Origin: CAJCIS01 sp965276755
GTDB taxonomy: Bacteria > Pseudomonadota > Alphaproteobacteria > Acetobacterales > Acetobacteraceae
DNA length: 64,000 nt
Direction of reading: 5' to 3'
NCBI GenBank assembly: GCA_965276755.1
Contig: OZ255625.1
Coordinates: 124,001 to 188,000, forward strand
Of this stretch, positions 8,339 through 17,628 are shown one piece after another (positions within the stretch are counted from its first letter, which is position 1; each line of letters opens with the position of its first letter). The translations under genes were made by a program, and so were the position numbers. The notes beneath the pieces are model-generated. The model saw only the letters and a program-made list of their open reading frames with translations. It was not told the DNA's origin and made no database searches.

Positions 8339-9970
8339 ATGACGCGGTACGTATTCATCACCGGCGGCGTGGTCTCCTCGCTCGGCAAGGGCATCGCTTC
8401 GGCGGCGCTCGCAGCACTGCTCCAGGCGCGCGGCTATCGCGTGCGGCTGCGCAAGCTCGACCCGTATCTGAACGTTGATCCCGGCACGATGAGCCCCTAC
8501 CAGCACGGCGAGGTCTTCGTCACCGACGACGGCGCGGAGACCGACCTCGACCTCGGCCATTACGAGCGCTTCACCGGCGTGCACGCCACCAAGTCCGACA
8601 ACGCCACGACCGGGCGCATCTATTCGGAGGTGATCGCCAAGGAACGCCGCGGCGACTATCTGGGCGCGACCGTCCAGGTGATCCCGCACATTACCGACGC
8701 CATCAAATACGCCATCGTGCGCGATACAGACGATTTGGATTTCTGCCTGATCGAAATCGGCGGCACGGTTGGCGACATCGAAAGCCTGCCGTTTTTGGAA
8801 GCGATCCGCCAGTTGGGCAATGAGCTGGGGCCGGAGCGCACGCTCTTCGTGCATCTGACCTTGGTGCCTTATATTCCCAGCGCCGGCGAATTGAAGACCA
8901 AGCCGACGCAGCATTCGGTCAAGGAATTGCTCAACGTGGGCATACAGCCGCAGATGCTGCTCTGCCGCTGTGACAGGCCGATCCCTGACATCGAACGGCG
9001 CAAGATTGCATCCTTCTGCAATGTACGCCCGGCGGCGGTGATTGCCGCACTTGATGCGGACACGATCTACGCTGTGCCGATTGCCTACCATCGCGAGGGC
9101 ATGGACCGCGAGGCGCTGCGCCATTTTGGCCTGCCGTGCGAGGAGGAGCCGGACCTCTCGCGCTGGCAGCGCATCGTTGATGTGGTGCGCGCGCCCGAGG
9201 GCGAGGTGCGCATCGCCGTGGTCGGCAAATACACCAACCTTCTGGACAGCTATAAATCGTTGGCCGAGGCGCTGAGCCATGGCGGCATTGCCAATCGCGT
9301 GCGCGTGCGGCTGGATTGGGTCGATAGCCAGATCTTCGAACAGCCCGATACCGTCGAGCGGCTGGAGGACGTGCATGGCATATTGGTGCCAGGCGGCTTT
9401 GGCGAGCGCGGATCGGAAGGCAAGATCGCTGCAGTGCGTTTTGCGCGCGAACGCAACATCCCGTTTTTCGGCATCTGCTTTGGCATGCAGATGGCGGTGA
9501 TCGAATGTGCGCGCAATCTCGCCGGTTTGGCTGATGCATCCAGCACGGAATTCGGGCCCAGTTGCGAGCCTGTTGTCGGCCTGCTGACCGAATGGGCGCG
9601 CGGCAATGAGATGGAGCGGCGCGCCGAGGGCGGCGATCTCGGCGGCACGATGCGGCTGGGTTCCTATCCCGCGCTTTTGCAGGACGCATCGCTGGTGCGG
9701 GACGTGTATGACGGGGCGGGTGCCATTTCCGAGCGCCACCGCCACCGCTACGAGGTGAATGTGCATTACCGCGAGCGGCTGGAGGCAACAGGCCTGGTAT
9801 TCTCCGGCATGTCGCCGGATGGCATATTGCCCGAGATCGTGGAATATCCCGATCACCCCTGGTTCATCGGTGTGCAATACCACCCCGAGCTGAAATCGAA
9901 ACCCTTCGCGCCGCACCCCTTATTTGCCGGTTTCATCGCCGCTTCCGTCCGCCAGGCGCGTCTTGTCTGA
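8339..9970 (+). CDS. pyrG: CTP synthase
   Basis: A 543-residue protein that makes CTP from UTP, ATP and glutamine. It begins MTRYVFITGGVVSSLGKGIA, the invariant CTP synthase N-terminus with its P-loop. The synthetase half runs to about residue 270 and the class I glutamine amidotransferase half follows, with the nucleophile in FFGICFGMQ near residue 380 and the late GVQYHPELKS motif carrying the His and Glu of the triad. Length matches the family. ATG 8339 is the conserved start; the open frame upstream is repeat DNA. kdsA overlaps its last codons, so the two are co-transcribed. Confidence 0.97.
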   Translation: MTRYVFITGGVVSSLGKGIASAALAALLQARGYRVRLRKLDPYLNVDPGTMSPYQHGEVFVTDDGAETDLDLGHYERFTGVHATKSDNATTGRIYSEVIAKERRGDYLGATVQVIPHITDAIKYAIVRDTDDLDFCLIEIGGTVGDIESLPFLEAIRQLGNELGPERTLFVHLTLVPYIPSAGELKTKPTQHSVKELLNVGIQPQMLLCRCDRPIPDIERRKIASFCNVRPAAVIAALDADTIYAVPIAYHREGMDREALRHFGLPCEEEPDLSRWQRIVDVVRAPEGEVRIAVVGKYTNLLDSYKSLAEALSHGGIANRVRVRLDWVDSQIFEQPDTVERLEDVHGILVPGGFGERGSEGKIAAVRFARERNIPFFGICFGMQMAVIECARNLAGLADASSTEFGPSCEPVVGLLTEWARGNEMERRAEGGDLGGTMRLGSYPALLQDASLVRDVYDGAGAISERHRHRYEVNVHYRERLEATGLVFSGMSPDGILPEIVEYPDHPWFIGVQYHPELKSKPFAPHPLFAGFIAASVRQARLV

Positions 9971-10796
9971 GCAGCGTGTCGTACGCGTGGGCGAGGTGGC
10001 GGTCGGCAACGAGTTGCCGTTCGTGCTGATTGCCGGCCCGTGCCAGATCGAGAGTGAGGCGCATGCGCGCGAGGTGGCCGCGGCCTTGGTGGAGATGACG
10101 CGCCCGCACGGCATTTCGCTGATCTACAAGAGCAGCTACGACAAGGCAAACCGCACAAGTGCGAAAGCTGCGCGTGGTATCGGCATGGCGCGCGGGCTGG
10201 GGATTCTGGCGCGTGTGCGGGAGGAGTATGGCGTCCCGGTGCTGACGGACGTGCACTCGGCTGATCAGTGTGCGCCGGTGGCGGCTGCGGTCGATGTGCT
10301 GCAGATTCCGGCGTTTTTATGCAGGCAGACAGATTTGCTGATTGCTGCCGGCGAGACGGGTGCGGCGATCAACGTCAAGAAGGGACAGTTTTTGGCGCCG
10401 TGGGACATGGTCAATGTCGCGGCCAAGATCGCGGCCACGGGCAATACGCGCATCCTGCTAACCGAACGCGGGGCGAGTTTCGGCTACAACACACTGGTGT
10501 CCGACATGCGATCACTGCCGATTATGGCGCAAACGGGTTATCCCGTAGTGTTCGATGCCACGCATTCGGTTCAGCAGCCTGGTGGACTTGGCAGCGCATC
10601 AGGCGGGGACAGGCGCTTTGCGCCGGTGCTGGCGCGTGCGGCACTTGCGGTCGGGTGCGCTGCCGTGTTCATGGAAACGCACCCCGATCCCGATCGCGCG
10701 CCGAGCGACGGCGCCAACATGGTAGCCATACGCGACATGCCCGGTGTGCTGGACATGCTTGCCGCGTGCGACGCCGTAGGAAAGCGCTACAGATAA
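9963..10796 (+). CDS. kdsA: 3-deoxy-8-phosphooctulonate synthase (KDO-8-P synthase)
   Basis: A 277-residue enzyme that condenses phosphoenolpyruvate with arabinose 5-phosphate in the KDO branch of LPS synthesis. Family motifs are present: LIAGPCQIES, YKSSYDKANRTS, VLTDVH, INVKKGQF, LTERGASFGYN and FMETHPDPD. The TTG at 9963 overlaps the pyrG stop and puts the N-terminus (SEQRVVRVGEV) where family members begin; a longer TTG start at 9924 is possible. Coupling to pyrG makes sense because CTP activates KDO in the next step. An AT-rich terminator-like palindrome follows. Confidence 0.93.
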   Translation: MSEQRVVRVGEVAVGNELPFVLIAGPCQIESEAHAREVAAALVEMTRPHGISLIYKSSYDKANRTSAKAARGIGMARGLGILARVREEYGVPVLTDVHSADQCAPVAAAVDVLQIPAFLCRQTDLLIAAGETGAAINVKKGQFLAPWDMVNVAAKIAATGNTRILLTERGASFGYNTLVSDMRSLPIMAQTGYPVVFDATHSVQQPGGLGSASGGDRRFAPVLARAALAVGCAAVFMETHPDPDRAPSDGANMVAIRDMPGVLDMLAACDAVGKRYR

Positions 10797-10797
10797 A

Positions 10798-10832
10798 AGT
10801 TTTTTGGTCCTTTTTTTCAAAAAAGGACTGCT
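10798..10832. terminator. AT-rich palindrome (family B), bidirectional terminator between kdsA and GSCFA gene
   Basis: GGTCCTTTTTTTCAAAAAAGGACT forms a perfect or near-perfect stem with T-runs on both sides. It is located in the 50-base convergent gap between kdsA and the GSCFA gene. Confidence 0.75.
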
Positions 10833-10846
10833 TCCTTCCTTGAACT

Positions 10847-11905
10847 TCAAGTTCTCTGTCGGTCGTCAAGCAATTCCTCATCGCAAAGAATCTCTGTCAG
10901 CGCCGCATAACTTGCGCGCGCCGCCTGGCTGGGCACGGCAGGTGCTGCCTCCGGCCTTGGCGCCGGCGCCGGTGCTGCCTCGTTGCGCATCAGATGTGTG
11001 CTGAAGACGCGCATGACGTGGGCGACGCCCTCGGGCAGGATGCCGCGGAGATCGGGTTCGAAATAGGCACTGCGCATTTGCGGTGCGGTGATGATTTCAT
11101 AGCTCGGGAAATAGGCGACCGCCTCGTGCGCCGCGGCCACTTCCTCGGCGACCACGCGCAGGGCGGCTTTGCTGTAGGTATTGGACACCAGCACGTGGCG
11201 ATTTTCATAGGTGGCGACAAGCGGCACGGGGGAGACGGTCAGGATGACTCGCAATTCCGGGTTGACTGCGAACAAATCGGCGATGAACAAATCCATGTCG
11301 CGCCGCATGTCGGCGACGCTTAGATTGCAGAAGCGCGCCTCGTCTTGCGTCTCTGCGCCCAGAACGCCGGGCGGCACGGGCAGGGCGGTGCCGTCGGGCG
11401 CCAGCCAGGTTTCGGTCAGGCCGAGGGTGAAGACGAAGATGCGGCATTCTTCGAAGACGCGGCGCACGGCGAGCAGATGGCGGCGGCGTTCGGCCATGAC
11501 CTCCTCAGGCGTGGCGAAGCCTTCGGCAAACATCTGCGGCCGCAACGGGTCGATGAAGCGCCCGTCCGCGCGGCGCCAGACGCGCGTGGCCGGGCGGTGC
11601 AGGCCGTAGGCGCCCAGCAGCAACTGGTGGAGCTGGCGCGTGGTGTAGATGTTGCCGAAGCGCGCGGAGAAGACCGGCTCGGTGGGTGAGGCGGGGGGTT
11701 CTGTCTGCAAATAGGCAAAGCCGGATTGCTGAAGGTGGCGCGCGATGTGCTGGGCAAAGCAGGAGCCGGCGGCCGCGACCGGGTCCTGCGCGGTGAAGGT
11801 GAATTTGACGTCCCGAGCGGGGTCGAAATCCTCGGGTGCGACGGCGGCAATGGCCGTGCTCCAGAACTGATCGGCCGGCAGGCCGCGATAGGGGTGGGTG
11901 GGCAT
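10847..11905 (-). CDS. GSCFA-domain protein
   Basis: A 352-residue protein with the family-defining motif AAGSCFAQHIARHL near residue 50. Other conserved parts follow: FGNIYTTRQLHQLL, FVFTLGLTETW and ILTVSPVPLVATYENRHVLV. GSCFA proteins are SGNH/GDSL-hydrolase-like and often lie in surface polysaccharide loci; activity is not established. ATG 11905 was preferred over an upstream alternative because it begins closer to the family start and has GAGG upstream. The C-terminal 45 residues are Ala/Pro-rich and look unstructured. It sits between kdsA and the glycosyltransferase genes, which suggests a cell-surface glycan role. Confidence 0.85.
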   Translation of the reverse strand: MPTHPYRGLPADQFWSTAIAAVAPEDFDPARDVKFTFTAQDPVAAAGSCFAQHIARHLQQSGFAYLQTEPPASPTEPVFSARFGNIYTTRQLHQLLLGAYGLHRPATRVWRRADGRFIDPLRPQMFAEGFATPEEVMAERRRHLLAVRRVFEECRIFVFTLGLTETWLAPDGTALPVPPGVLGAETQDEARFCNLSVADMRRDMDLFIADLFAVNPELRVILTVSPVPLVATYENRHVLVSNTYSKAALRVVAEEVAAAHEAVAYFPSYEIITAPQMRSAYFEPDLRGILPEGVAHVMRVFSTHLMRNEAAPAPAPRPEAAPAVPSQAARASYAALTEILCDEELLDDRQRT

Positions 11906-12068
11906 GGCGCCAGAATGCCTCGTGAGCGCGCGCTCTTGCAACGCCCGGCGGTGCGTGCCCCGGCCGGCCTGACATGCGCTGGTAGGTATTTATGGTAGTC
12001 GGATCAAAGGCCGTTGCAGGACCACGGCAATGCCCGTAGCACGAAAGTCTTGATCTGGGAGGATTATC

Positions 12069-12854
12069 ATGCGTGCTGGATTTCTGCTTTGCCTGCTTGG
12101 CGCCCAGGTTGTTCCGACAGCGGTGATGGCGGCAAGCCCCTTCGATGGTACGTGGAAAGAGGATTCCGCCACCGCCACGTTTTCCAAGGAGCCGATGACA
12201 TTCGTGATCAAGGACGGCATGTTTGACTGCATGACCTGTACGCCCGCCATCCATGTCCGCGCCGATGGCACCGATCAGACCGTCAGCGGCCACCCGGGTT
12301 TCGATGCCGTGGCGGTCAAGGTCATCGACGCGGGCACCTTTTCCGAAATTAACAAACGCGCCGGCAAGGTGGTCACCGACGAAACGATAACTGTCGGTCC
12401 TGGCGGCACATCGGCCGTCGTCAAATGGTCGGACACGAGCAGCACGGCGCCGGTCACGGGGACGACGAATCTGGTTCGTGTGGCGGCAGGCCCTGCCGGG
12501 TCGCACGCCGGCTCGGGATCTTGGAACGTTGCCAGCGTGGCCAACATGTCCGACAGCGGATCGATAATGACCTTCAAGATGGCCGGCGGCGCGTTGAGCT
12601 TCTCCACGCCGCAGGGCCTGTCCTACACCGCCAAGCTGGACGGCACGCAGGCGCCGTTTATGGGCGATCCGGCCGTCACCACCGTGTCCTTGAAGACGAT
12701 GGGTGCACAGGCGATCCAGGAAACCGACTACCACGACGGCAAGGCGCTTACGGTCGTGACGATGAAGGTCGATGCGGACGGGAAGGCGATGTCGATTTTG
12801 TACGCCGACAAGCTCAACGGGCGTACAGCGGCTTTCAAGGCAATGAAGCAGTAG
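12069..12854 (+). CDS. hypothetical secreted protein
   Basis: A 261-residue protein with a signal peptide (MRAGFLLCLLGAQVV, likely cleaved near VMAAS). The mature part has a repeating beta-strand pattern (SPFDGTWKEDSATATF, GTTNLVRVAAGPAG, GALSFSTPQGLSYTAKLDGT), a lipocalin-like or THAP4-like layout that suggests a small-molecule-binding barrel. One CMTC pair lies near residues 57-60. A strong GGGAGGATTATC precedes the ATG. No family was assigned. It is the only plus-strand gene within the minus-strand polysaccharide block. Confidence 0.65.
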   Translation: MRAGFLLCLLGAQVVPTAVMAASPFDGTWKEDSATATFSKEPMTFVIKDGMFDCMTCTPAIHVRADGTDQTVSGHPGFDAVAVKVIDAGTFSEINKRAGKVVTDETITVGPGGTSAVVKWSDTSSTAPVTGTTNLVRVAAGPAGSHAGSGSWNVASVANMSDSGSIMTFKMAGGALSFSTPQGLSYTAKLDGTQAPFMGDPAVTTVSLKTMGAQAIQETDYHDGKALTVVTMKVDADGKAMSILYADKLNGRTAAFKAMKQ

Positions 12855-12855
12855 G

Positions 12856-13073
12856 AAAGGCTGGGAGAATCGCGCCGCCCCCCCGACCCGTCTGAATAAT
12901 TGAAGGGGGGTCTGACGGGGCAGGCCAGGGCAATCGAGTGAAGTGAAAGAGCCGAATTAAAGTGAAGAAAAAGCTGGGGGAGATGTGCCATCCCCCCCAG
13001 ACCCCCCGTCGATTTTTAGCGCCTCGCCTAAATAATGACGGGGGATCTGGGGGGGATGGCACATCTCCCCCAG
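12856..13073. terminator. two consecutive family A palindromes in a convergent gap
   Basis: A diverged copy (about 12856-12920) is followed by a full palindrome (12972-13073) with both GATGTGCCATCCCCC cores and an AT-rich centre. It separates the stops of two converging genes, as a strong bidirectional terminator would. Confidence 0.7.
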
Positions 13074-13080
13074 ATTTTTT

Positions 13081-15693
13081 CTACTTGTCGAAGGTCAGCC
13101 GCAACGCCCGCAAAAGCGCGCGCATCCGCCCAATATCAAGCTGAATTGCCGAATCGAACCCGCCCCCATCAGTCGCGCAAGGCAGCACGCCATGGATCAG
13201 GCCGCATTTCTCCGCCAGCATCCAATAACGCGGGCGAAACTGCCCGCGCGGCGAGATTTCCAGCACTCGCGCGCCGTCTGGACAAAAGACGATGTTGGCA
13301 AGCCCCGCGCCATGTGCGCCGATGACCATCCCGGCCCCACGAAAAAGCGCGATCTGCGCCGCGGGCGAGAGATCTTCCAAAACAACGGTGGTAAAATTCT
13401 GCGTCGCAAGAAACCCCTCAAATGCGTCGTTGGGCGCAATGCCGCGCCCGCCGGCGCGCTTGATGAAAATGCGTGAGGTTGTTTCGGCGGGCGCGGGAAA
13501 GAGGGCGGCTATGCGGGCGCGAAAGGCGCGCAGCAGCGCGGCGGGCGTGGTGGCAAGCTGTGTGTTGTCCAGCCACACCACGTCCGCCAGGCGGCATAGG
13601 AGGGCCGGTGCTTCAAGGGCGGGCCATTGACCCAGGCCAAGCGCCTCGAGCAGGGCCATGTGCGCCGGTGCGGCCTCGGCAAAGCCGGGCGGGACCAGAA
13701 GGCGGGCGCCGCGGGGCAGGAAAGGCGCCATGACGTGCAGGCGCAGGGCCACATCGATCAGCCAGCCATCATAGTCCTGCCAAGCGGGGCTGAGGCAGAC
13801 CGCCACCGGCTCATCGATGGCGGGGGCGGATGCCAGGCACTCGGCTTCGATCAGCAACGCGTCGTCTTCGATGCGCAGTCCGGGCGGCAGGCTGGCCCCG
13901 CGCGGCAGGGCGGTCGCAGGGGTGTCCGCCAACGTGCCCCGGGCGTCGAAGAGCATGCCCTCCAGGCCGGGAAAGAGAAGCACGGCGCGGCCAGGCATGC
14001 GGCGCAGGATCGCCTGGTGTTGGGATAGGCCGGACGGCAGGCCGCCCGGCCAGGTGCAGCGCTCGAAAACCCAGGTGGCATCGCGCCGGCCCGCGGTCAC
14101 AGGCGGATGCAGGATTTCCTCGCCGGTGGCGAGCGGCCAGGAGGCCTGCCGCGCCGTGCGAAATTCCGGGATCGATCCGGACTCGTCTGGCATGCGCCTT
14201 TGCGGGTCAGCCATCAAAGCGATTTCGCGGCCTCGGCTCGCATCCTGCACGGGCCGGATGGTAATCGTGCCGGACGGCGTCTCGAATCGGTAGCCGGCGC
14301 CGCCTTCCTCGCTCGCGGGCACCGGCTCGGGCGGCGCCTCAAGCAAATTGAAGGCAAAGATTCCGAAATCGAGGATGAAGCCAGGGCGCAGCCGGATGCG
14401 GGCAGCGGCGGCGCGGCGGGGCGTGCCCTGCCACGCCCAGTCCCGAGAGAGGATGTCGCGTAGCCCTGCCACGGCGCTGACGCTCAGGAGCAGGAAGCTG
14501 GCATCCGCACCGGTGCCTTCGGCGCGGAACGGCACGGCCAGCCGCCCTGACTCGGCTACCATCGCCCGGCCCTGACGGCGCAGGCTTACCGCGCCCGATA
14601 TGGGCGCCTGTGCGATGTCCAGGCCGCCCAGTATGTCCGCACGCGCATTCCCGTCCTCTCCAGGAATTGGTGCGAGGATAAAATCGCTGGACTCCACACT
14701 AGGTGGCCAAAGCTTTTCTTGCACCAGCAGCGAGCTTGCTGCCTCGATGCGCACGATCGTGCCATGCCAGCTCAGCAGACATTGCGAGCCGGGCGTTTGC
14801 ATAATGACGCGATGCGCACGCGGCGTCGTGGTCAACGCAAGCCGTTCCATAGCCTCTGGCACGCCCTGCACGGCGCGCAGGCAGGAGAGCGGCGCGCGGG
14901 CAAGCAAGCTTGTGCTGTTGCGAACGTATTCCCCAAGCGAAAGCGGCCCGGCGGGCAGCGCGTCGCGATATGCGCCCTCGGGCAACATGGCATGGCGGCC
15001 CGCGATCTCGGGCAGGAAGGGCACGGTCGACAAGGCAGCCATGGGGTCGTTCAGGGACGCCGCCGGCGGGGCGGCCTGTGGTGCAAGCCCCATCATTTCG
15101 CAGACGATGCGCGCCAGGTCGAGGAACACGACCATCTTGGGGCGGGTCGGGCTGGTCATAAAGCAGCCGCTGGTGCACCATTTCGGCACGAGCGCGGATA
15201 GATCGATGGCGTAGGCAGCAAATTTCTCGATCAGCAGCACGCTTTGATCGGCAAGCGCATCGAGATATCCGAGCCGCGCAAAGACCAGCATATTGAAAAG
15301 ATCAATGATCTCCTCGGCTGCCATCCCGGCAAGCAGGCCCGCGACCACAATACGCGAATGCAGTCCGCCGGCGGCTGCGCGCATCGGCGTCCTATCAAGC
15401 CAGACCGTGACGCAATCGGGATGAAATCCGCCGAAGCGAAACGCCGGCATCAGGTGGTAATTGCGTGCGGCGGCACGCAGCGCACGCGTGCTGAGCGGGC
15501 CGTAGCCGGGCGCCACATCTTGGGAGATGACATGATCGCAGCTGGCCAGCGTGGAGGCCACCTCCGCCCAATTCTTCTCTGACAAAGCGTTCAGGTCGAA
15601 GTTGAGAATGTCGGCGTCCGGCAGCAGCGCGCGCAAGGCAACGGCCAGGCTTTCGTGCTGGCAGTTGAACAAGATCGCAATGCGCGGCGCCAT
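13081..15693 (-). CDS. WcbI-GT61 fusion protein, surface polysaccharide biosynthesis
   Basis: An 870-residue fusion. Residues 1-290 resemble WcbI polysaccharide biosynthesis proteins (IAILFNCQHESLAVALRALL, FRFGGFHPDCV, VVFLDLARIVCEMMG). A middle module starts near residue 308 (SWHGTIVRIEA). The C-terminal 280 residues resemble GT61/DUF563 glycosyltransferases: SRIFIKRAGGR, IGAHGAGLANIVFCP near 789, and a GVLPCATD tail. The usual YHW-type histidine of GT61 is replaced (DYDGWLID near 641). The start is ATG 15693, three bases after the stop of the upstream GT61 gene. The likely role is transfer or modification of a surface glycan; chemistry unknown. Confidence 0.75.
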   Translation of the reverse strand: MAPRIAILFNCQHESLAVALRALLPDADILNFDLNALSEKNWAEVASTLASCDHVISQDVAPGYGPLSTRALRAAARNYHLMPAFRFGGFHPDCVTVWLDRTPMRAAAGGLHSRIVVAGLLAGMAAEEIIDLFNMLVFARLGYLDALADQSVLLIEKFAAYAIDLSALVPKWCTSGCFMTSPTRPKMVVFLDLARIVCEMMGLAPQAAPPAASLNDPMAALSTVPFLPEIAGRHAMLPEGAYRDALPAGPLSLGEYVRNSTSLLARAPLSCLRAVQGVPEAMERLALTTTPRAHRVIMQTPGSQCLLSWHGTIVRIEAASSLLVQEKLWPPSVESSDFILAPIPGEDGNARADILGGLDIAQAPISGAVSLRRQGRAMVAESGRLAVPFRAEGTGADASFLLLSVSAVAGLRDILSRDWAWQGTPRRAAAARIRLRPGFILDFGIFAFNLLEAPPEPVPASEEGGAGYRFETPSGTITIRPVQDASRGREIALMADPQRRMPDESGSIPEFRTARQASWPLATGEEILHPPVTAGRRDATWVFERCTWPGGLPSGLSQHQAILRRMPGRAVLLFPGLEGMLFDARGTLADTPATALPRGASLPPGLRIEDDALLIEAECLASAPAIDEPVAVCLSPAWQDYDGWLIDVALRLHVMAPFLPRGARLLVPPGFAEAAPAHMALLEALGLGQWPALEAPALLCRLADVVWLDNTQLATTPAALLRAFRARIAALFPAPAETTSRIFIKRAGGRGIAPNDAFEGFLATQNFTTVVLEDLSPAAQIALFRGAGMVIGAHGAGLANIVFCPDGARVLEISPRGQFRPRYWMLAEKCGLIHGVLPCATDGGGFDSAIQLDIGRMRALLRALRLTFDK

Positions 15694-15696
15694 GTC

Positions 15697-17397
15697 TCAG
15701 GCGGCCACGCGAGACATCAGCAGGCCGAGCAACGTGTTCAGCCGCGCGCCGGAAACGGTCATGCGGCCGTTGAAGGTGCCGTCATCGGTGGCGCACGGCA
15801 GGACGGCATGCGTCAACCCGAGCTTGGACGAAATCTCGTTGAAGAAAGGGCGGTATTCGCAGTCGGGGCAGAGTTCGACAACCTGGGTGCCTGGCGGGCA
15901 GAAGATCAGATTGGCCAGCGCCGCGCCGTGGACGGCTACGACCATTTCCGCGCGCGCGAAGAGATCGATCTGTTCGAGTGCTGTGAGATCTTCCATCAGG
16001 ACGGGCGAAAAGCCGTGCCGCGTCACCACGCTTTCCACGACGTGGCGATTGGCCACTGCCCGCGTTGTGGCGCGACGGATATAGATGCGCGTGCGCGGCC
16101 CGGGTGCTGGTGGGCGACGGGAAAGCACGCGGTCACGCGCGGCGCGCAGGACGACGGCGGGCAATTGGCTGATGGTGCAGCGATCGGGCCAGAACAGTGC
16201 CTCGACCTGGCAGATCTGGCCAGGCATTTCACGGCGTTTCATCTCGCCGAAGCCGAAGGCGTCCAGCGCCTCCAGGTGATCGAGCTTGCCGATGGGGTGG
16301 GCGCGGAAATGCGCCAGGCTGGCGGGCAGCAGCAATGTGGTCTCTGGCGGCAGATAGGGGGCGAGCAGGCTGAGCGGGACCAGGCTGTCGATCAGCCAGT
16401 GATAGTAATTGTCATAGCCGCCGCCGTAGAAGACCGCGTGCGGGCCGGCCAAATAAGGGGCGGTGTCGAGCAGCGCGTGGTCGATGAAATACTGCTCGCC
16501 CTCGCGGCCGAAATGGCGGGGGTGGGCGCCACCGAGATTGCCGCTATGGCCGGCCTCGTTCAGCACGCCATTTTCGTTGAGGATCATGCCTTCGACGCCG
16601 CGTTCGAGCAGGACGTAGGCGTCTTGCGCGCGCACGGCCTGGCTTTGCAGATGCAGGCGGCCGCGCGCAGGCGGCAGGCCGGACCAGCCGCGGCGGTAGA
16701 GGAAATCCCGGTCTGCCAGGCTGCCGAGGATGGGCGGGATGGCGAATTCTGCGGGCGCGGGAATGGTCAGGCGCGCGTTCGGCTGGGTGGCGAAGGCGGC
16801 TTCATCGGCCACATCGGGCGTGCTGGCAGAACCCTGGCTGCGGAGGGGGATCTCTCGCGTGGGCACGCGGCTGTCGGGTAGGCGGGTCAGGGTGACGCGG
16901 CCTGGTCCTGCGGGGAGGCTCAGCGTGTCGGGGTTTGGTCCGGGTAGCACATCGTGCGCGGTCAGCTTGAGGCAGAGGCGGCCCAGTGTGAGCACGGGGC
17001 CAGGGGCGATTTGCATGTCGGTGGGCAGGATTGCCGCACCGGTGTCCGAGCGCACCCAGCCATGGGTCAGCAGGTCACGCAGGAGAGCGACCTCCTCGTC
17101 GGGCAGGACGAGCAGGGTTTCGGGCTTGCCCGCGCGCTCAGCGGTGAAGGCGGGGTAAGGGGCGTGGTCGATGCTGAGGTGAAGGCCGCGGCGTTGCAGA
17201 TGGGCGGTGCCCGGGGTCTGGCCGGGGATGAGCGTGATTTCGTTGGGGCCGGCGAGCGGGGCGGTGAGGCCTTCGGGCGGCAAAGCGAGGATGAAATCGA
17301 CGGCGAGGTCGCGGGCGGGGATGAGCCTGGCGTGGGTCAGGCGCCCTGTGGCCGCCTCCAGCCTGATGATGGTGCCGTACCAGGTCAGGAGGCGCAT
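15697..17397 (-). CDS. glycosyltransferase family 61 (DUF563) protein
   Basis: A 566-residue protein with canonical GT61 landmarks: YGGGYDNYYHWLIDSLVPLS near residue 330, RIYIRRATTR near 445, and VVAVHGAALANLIFCPPGTQ near 487, with HAVLPCATDD at the end. GT61 enzymes transfer pentoses or hexosamines onto glycans. The N-terminal module (LLTWYGTIIRLEAATGRLTH) matches the middle module of the two WcbI-GT61 fusions, so this protein looks like the same architecture without WcbI. It is the first gene of a two-gene operon with the fusion at 13081-15693. Upstream lies a family A palindrome split by IS481. Confidence 0.8.
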   Translation of the reverse strand: MRLLTWYGTIIRLEAATGRLTHARLIPARDLAVDFILALPPEGLTAPLAGPNEITLIPGQTPGTAHLQRRGLHLSIDHAPYPAFTAERAGKPETLLVLPDEEVALLRDLLTHGWVRSDTGAAILPTDMQIAPGPVLTLGRLCLKLTAHDVLPGPNPDTLSLPAGPGRVTLTRLPDSRVPTREIPLRSQGSASTPDVADEAAFATQPNARLTIPAPAEFAIPPILGSLADRDFLYRRGWSGLPPARGRLHLQSQAVRAQDAYVLLERGVEGMILNENGVLNEAGHSGNLGGAHPRHFGREGEQYFIDHALLDTAPYLAGPHAVFYGGGYDNYYHWLIDSLVPLSLLAPYLPPETTLLLPASLAHFRAHPIGKLDHLEALDAFGFGEMKRREMPGQICQVEALFWPDRCTISQLPAVVLRAARDRVLSRRPPAPGPRTRIYIRRATTRAVANRHVVESVVTRHGFSPVLMEDLTALEQIDLFARAEMVVAVHGAALANLIFCPPGTQVVELCPDCEYRPFFNEISSKLGLTHAVLPCATDDGTFNGRMTVSGARLNTLLGLLMSRVAA

Positions 17398-17433
17398 GGC
17401 GCGGGTTTAGGGGATTGCGAAGGCAAGGGAAAG

Positions 17434-17525
17434 AATTGGGGGGACCGAGCCGGTCCCCCCAAGCCCCCCGTCATCAGTTTGGATCGGGTCAGTATAATGA
17501 CGGGGAGGTCTGGGGGGGATGGCAC
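17434..17525. repeat. family A palindrome, left part, interrupted by IS481 copy 1
   Basis: The left arm (TTGGGGGGACCGAGCCGGTC type) and the start of the right arm (GTCTGGGGGGGATGGCAC) are present. The right arm resumes at 18849 (CACATCTCCCCCAGCC) after the IS. The duplicated CAC at 17523-17525 and 18849-18851 is the target-site duplication. Confidence 0.85.
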
Positions 17526-17578
17526 TGTTCAAGTGGGCACGTTGGTAACACTTCACCGGTCACGTTGGTAACACAGTT

Positions 17579-17628
17579 GCTCATTCGTTCCGGCCTAGCC
17601 CGTACGGGCTAGGCCGGAACGAATGAGC
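17579..17628. terminator. 50-base perfect palindrome over the transposase stop, IS copy 1
   Basis: GCTCATTCGTTCCGGCCTAG and its exact complement meet around CCCGTACGGG. The transposase stop codon (17595-17597) lies inside it. It could stop both outgoing transposase transcripts and incoming transcription from flanking genes. Confidence 0.8.

Noticed and set aside
8261..9916. A 551-codon open frame on the minus strand of pyrG
   Set aside because: It is the antisense frame of a highly conserved gene in high-GC DNA and shows no domain motifs.
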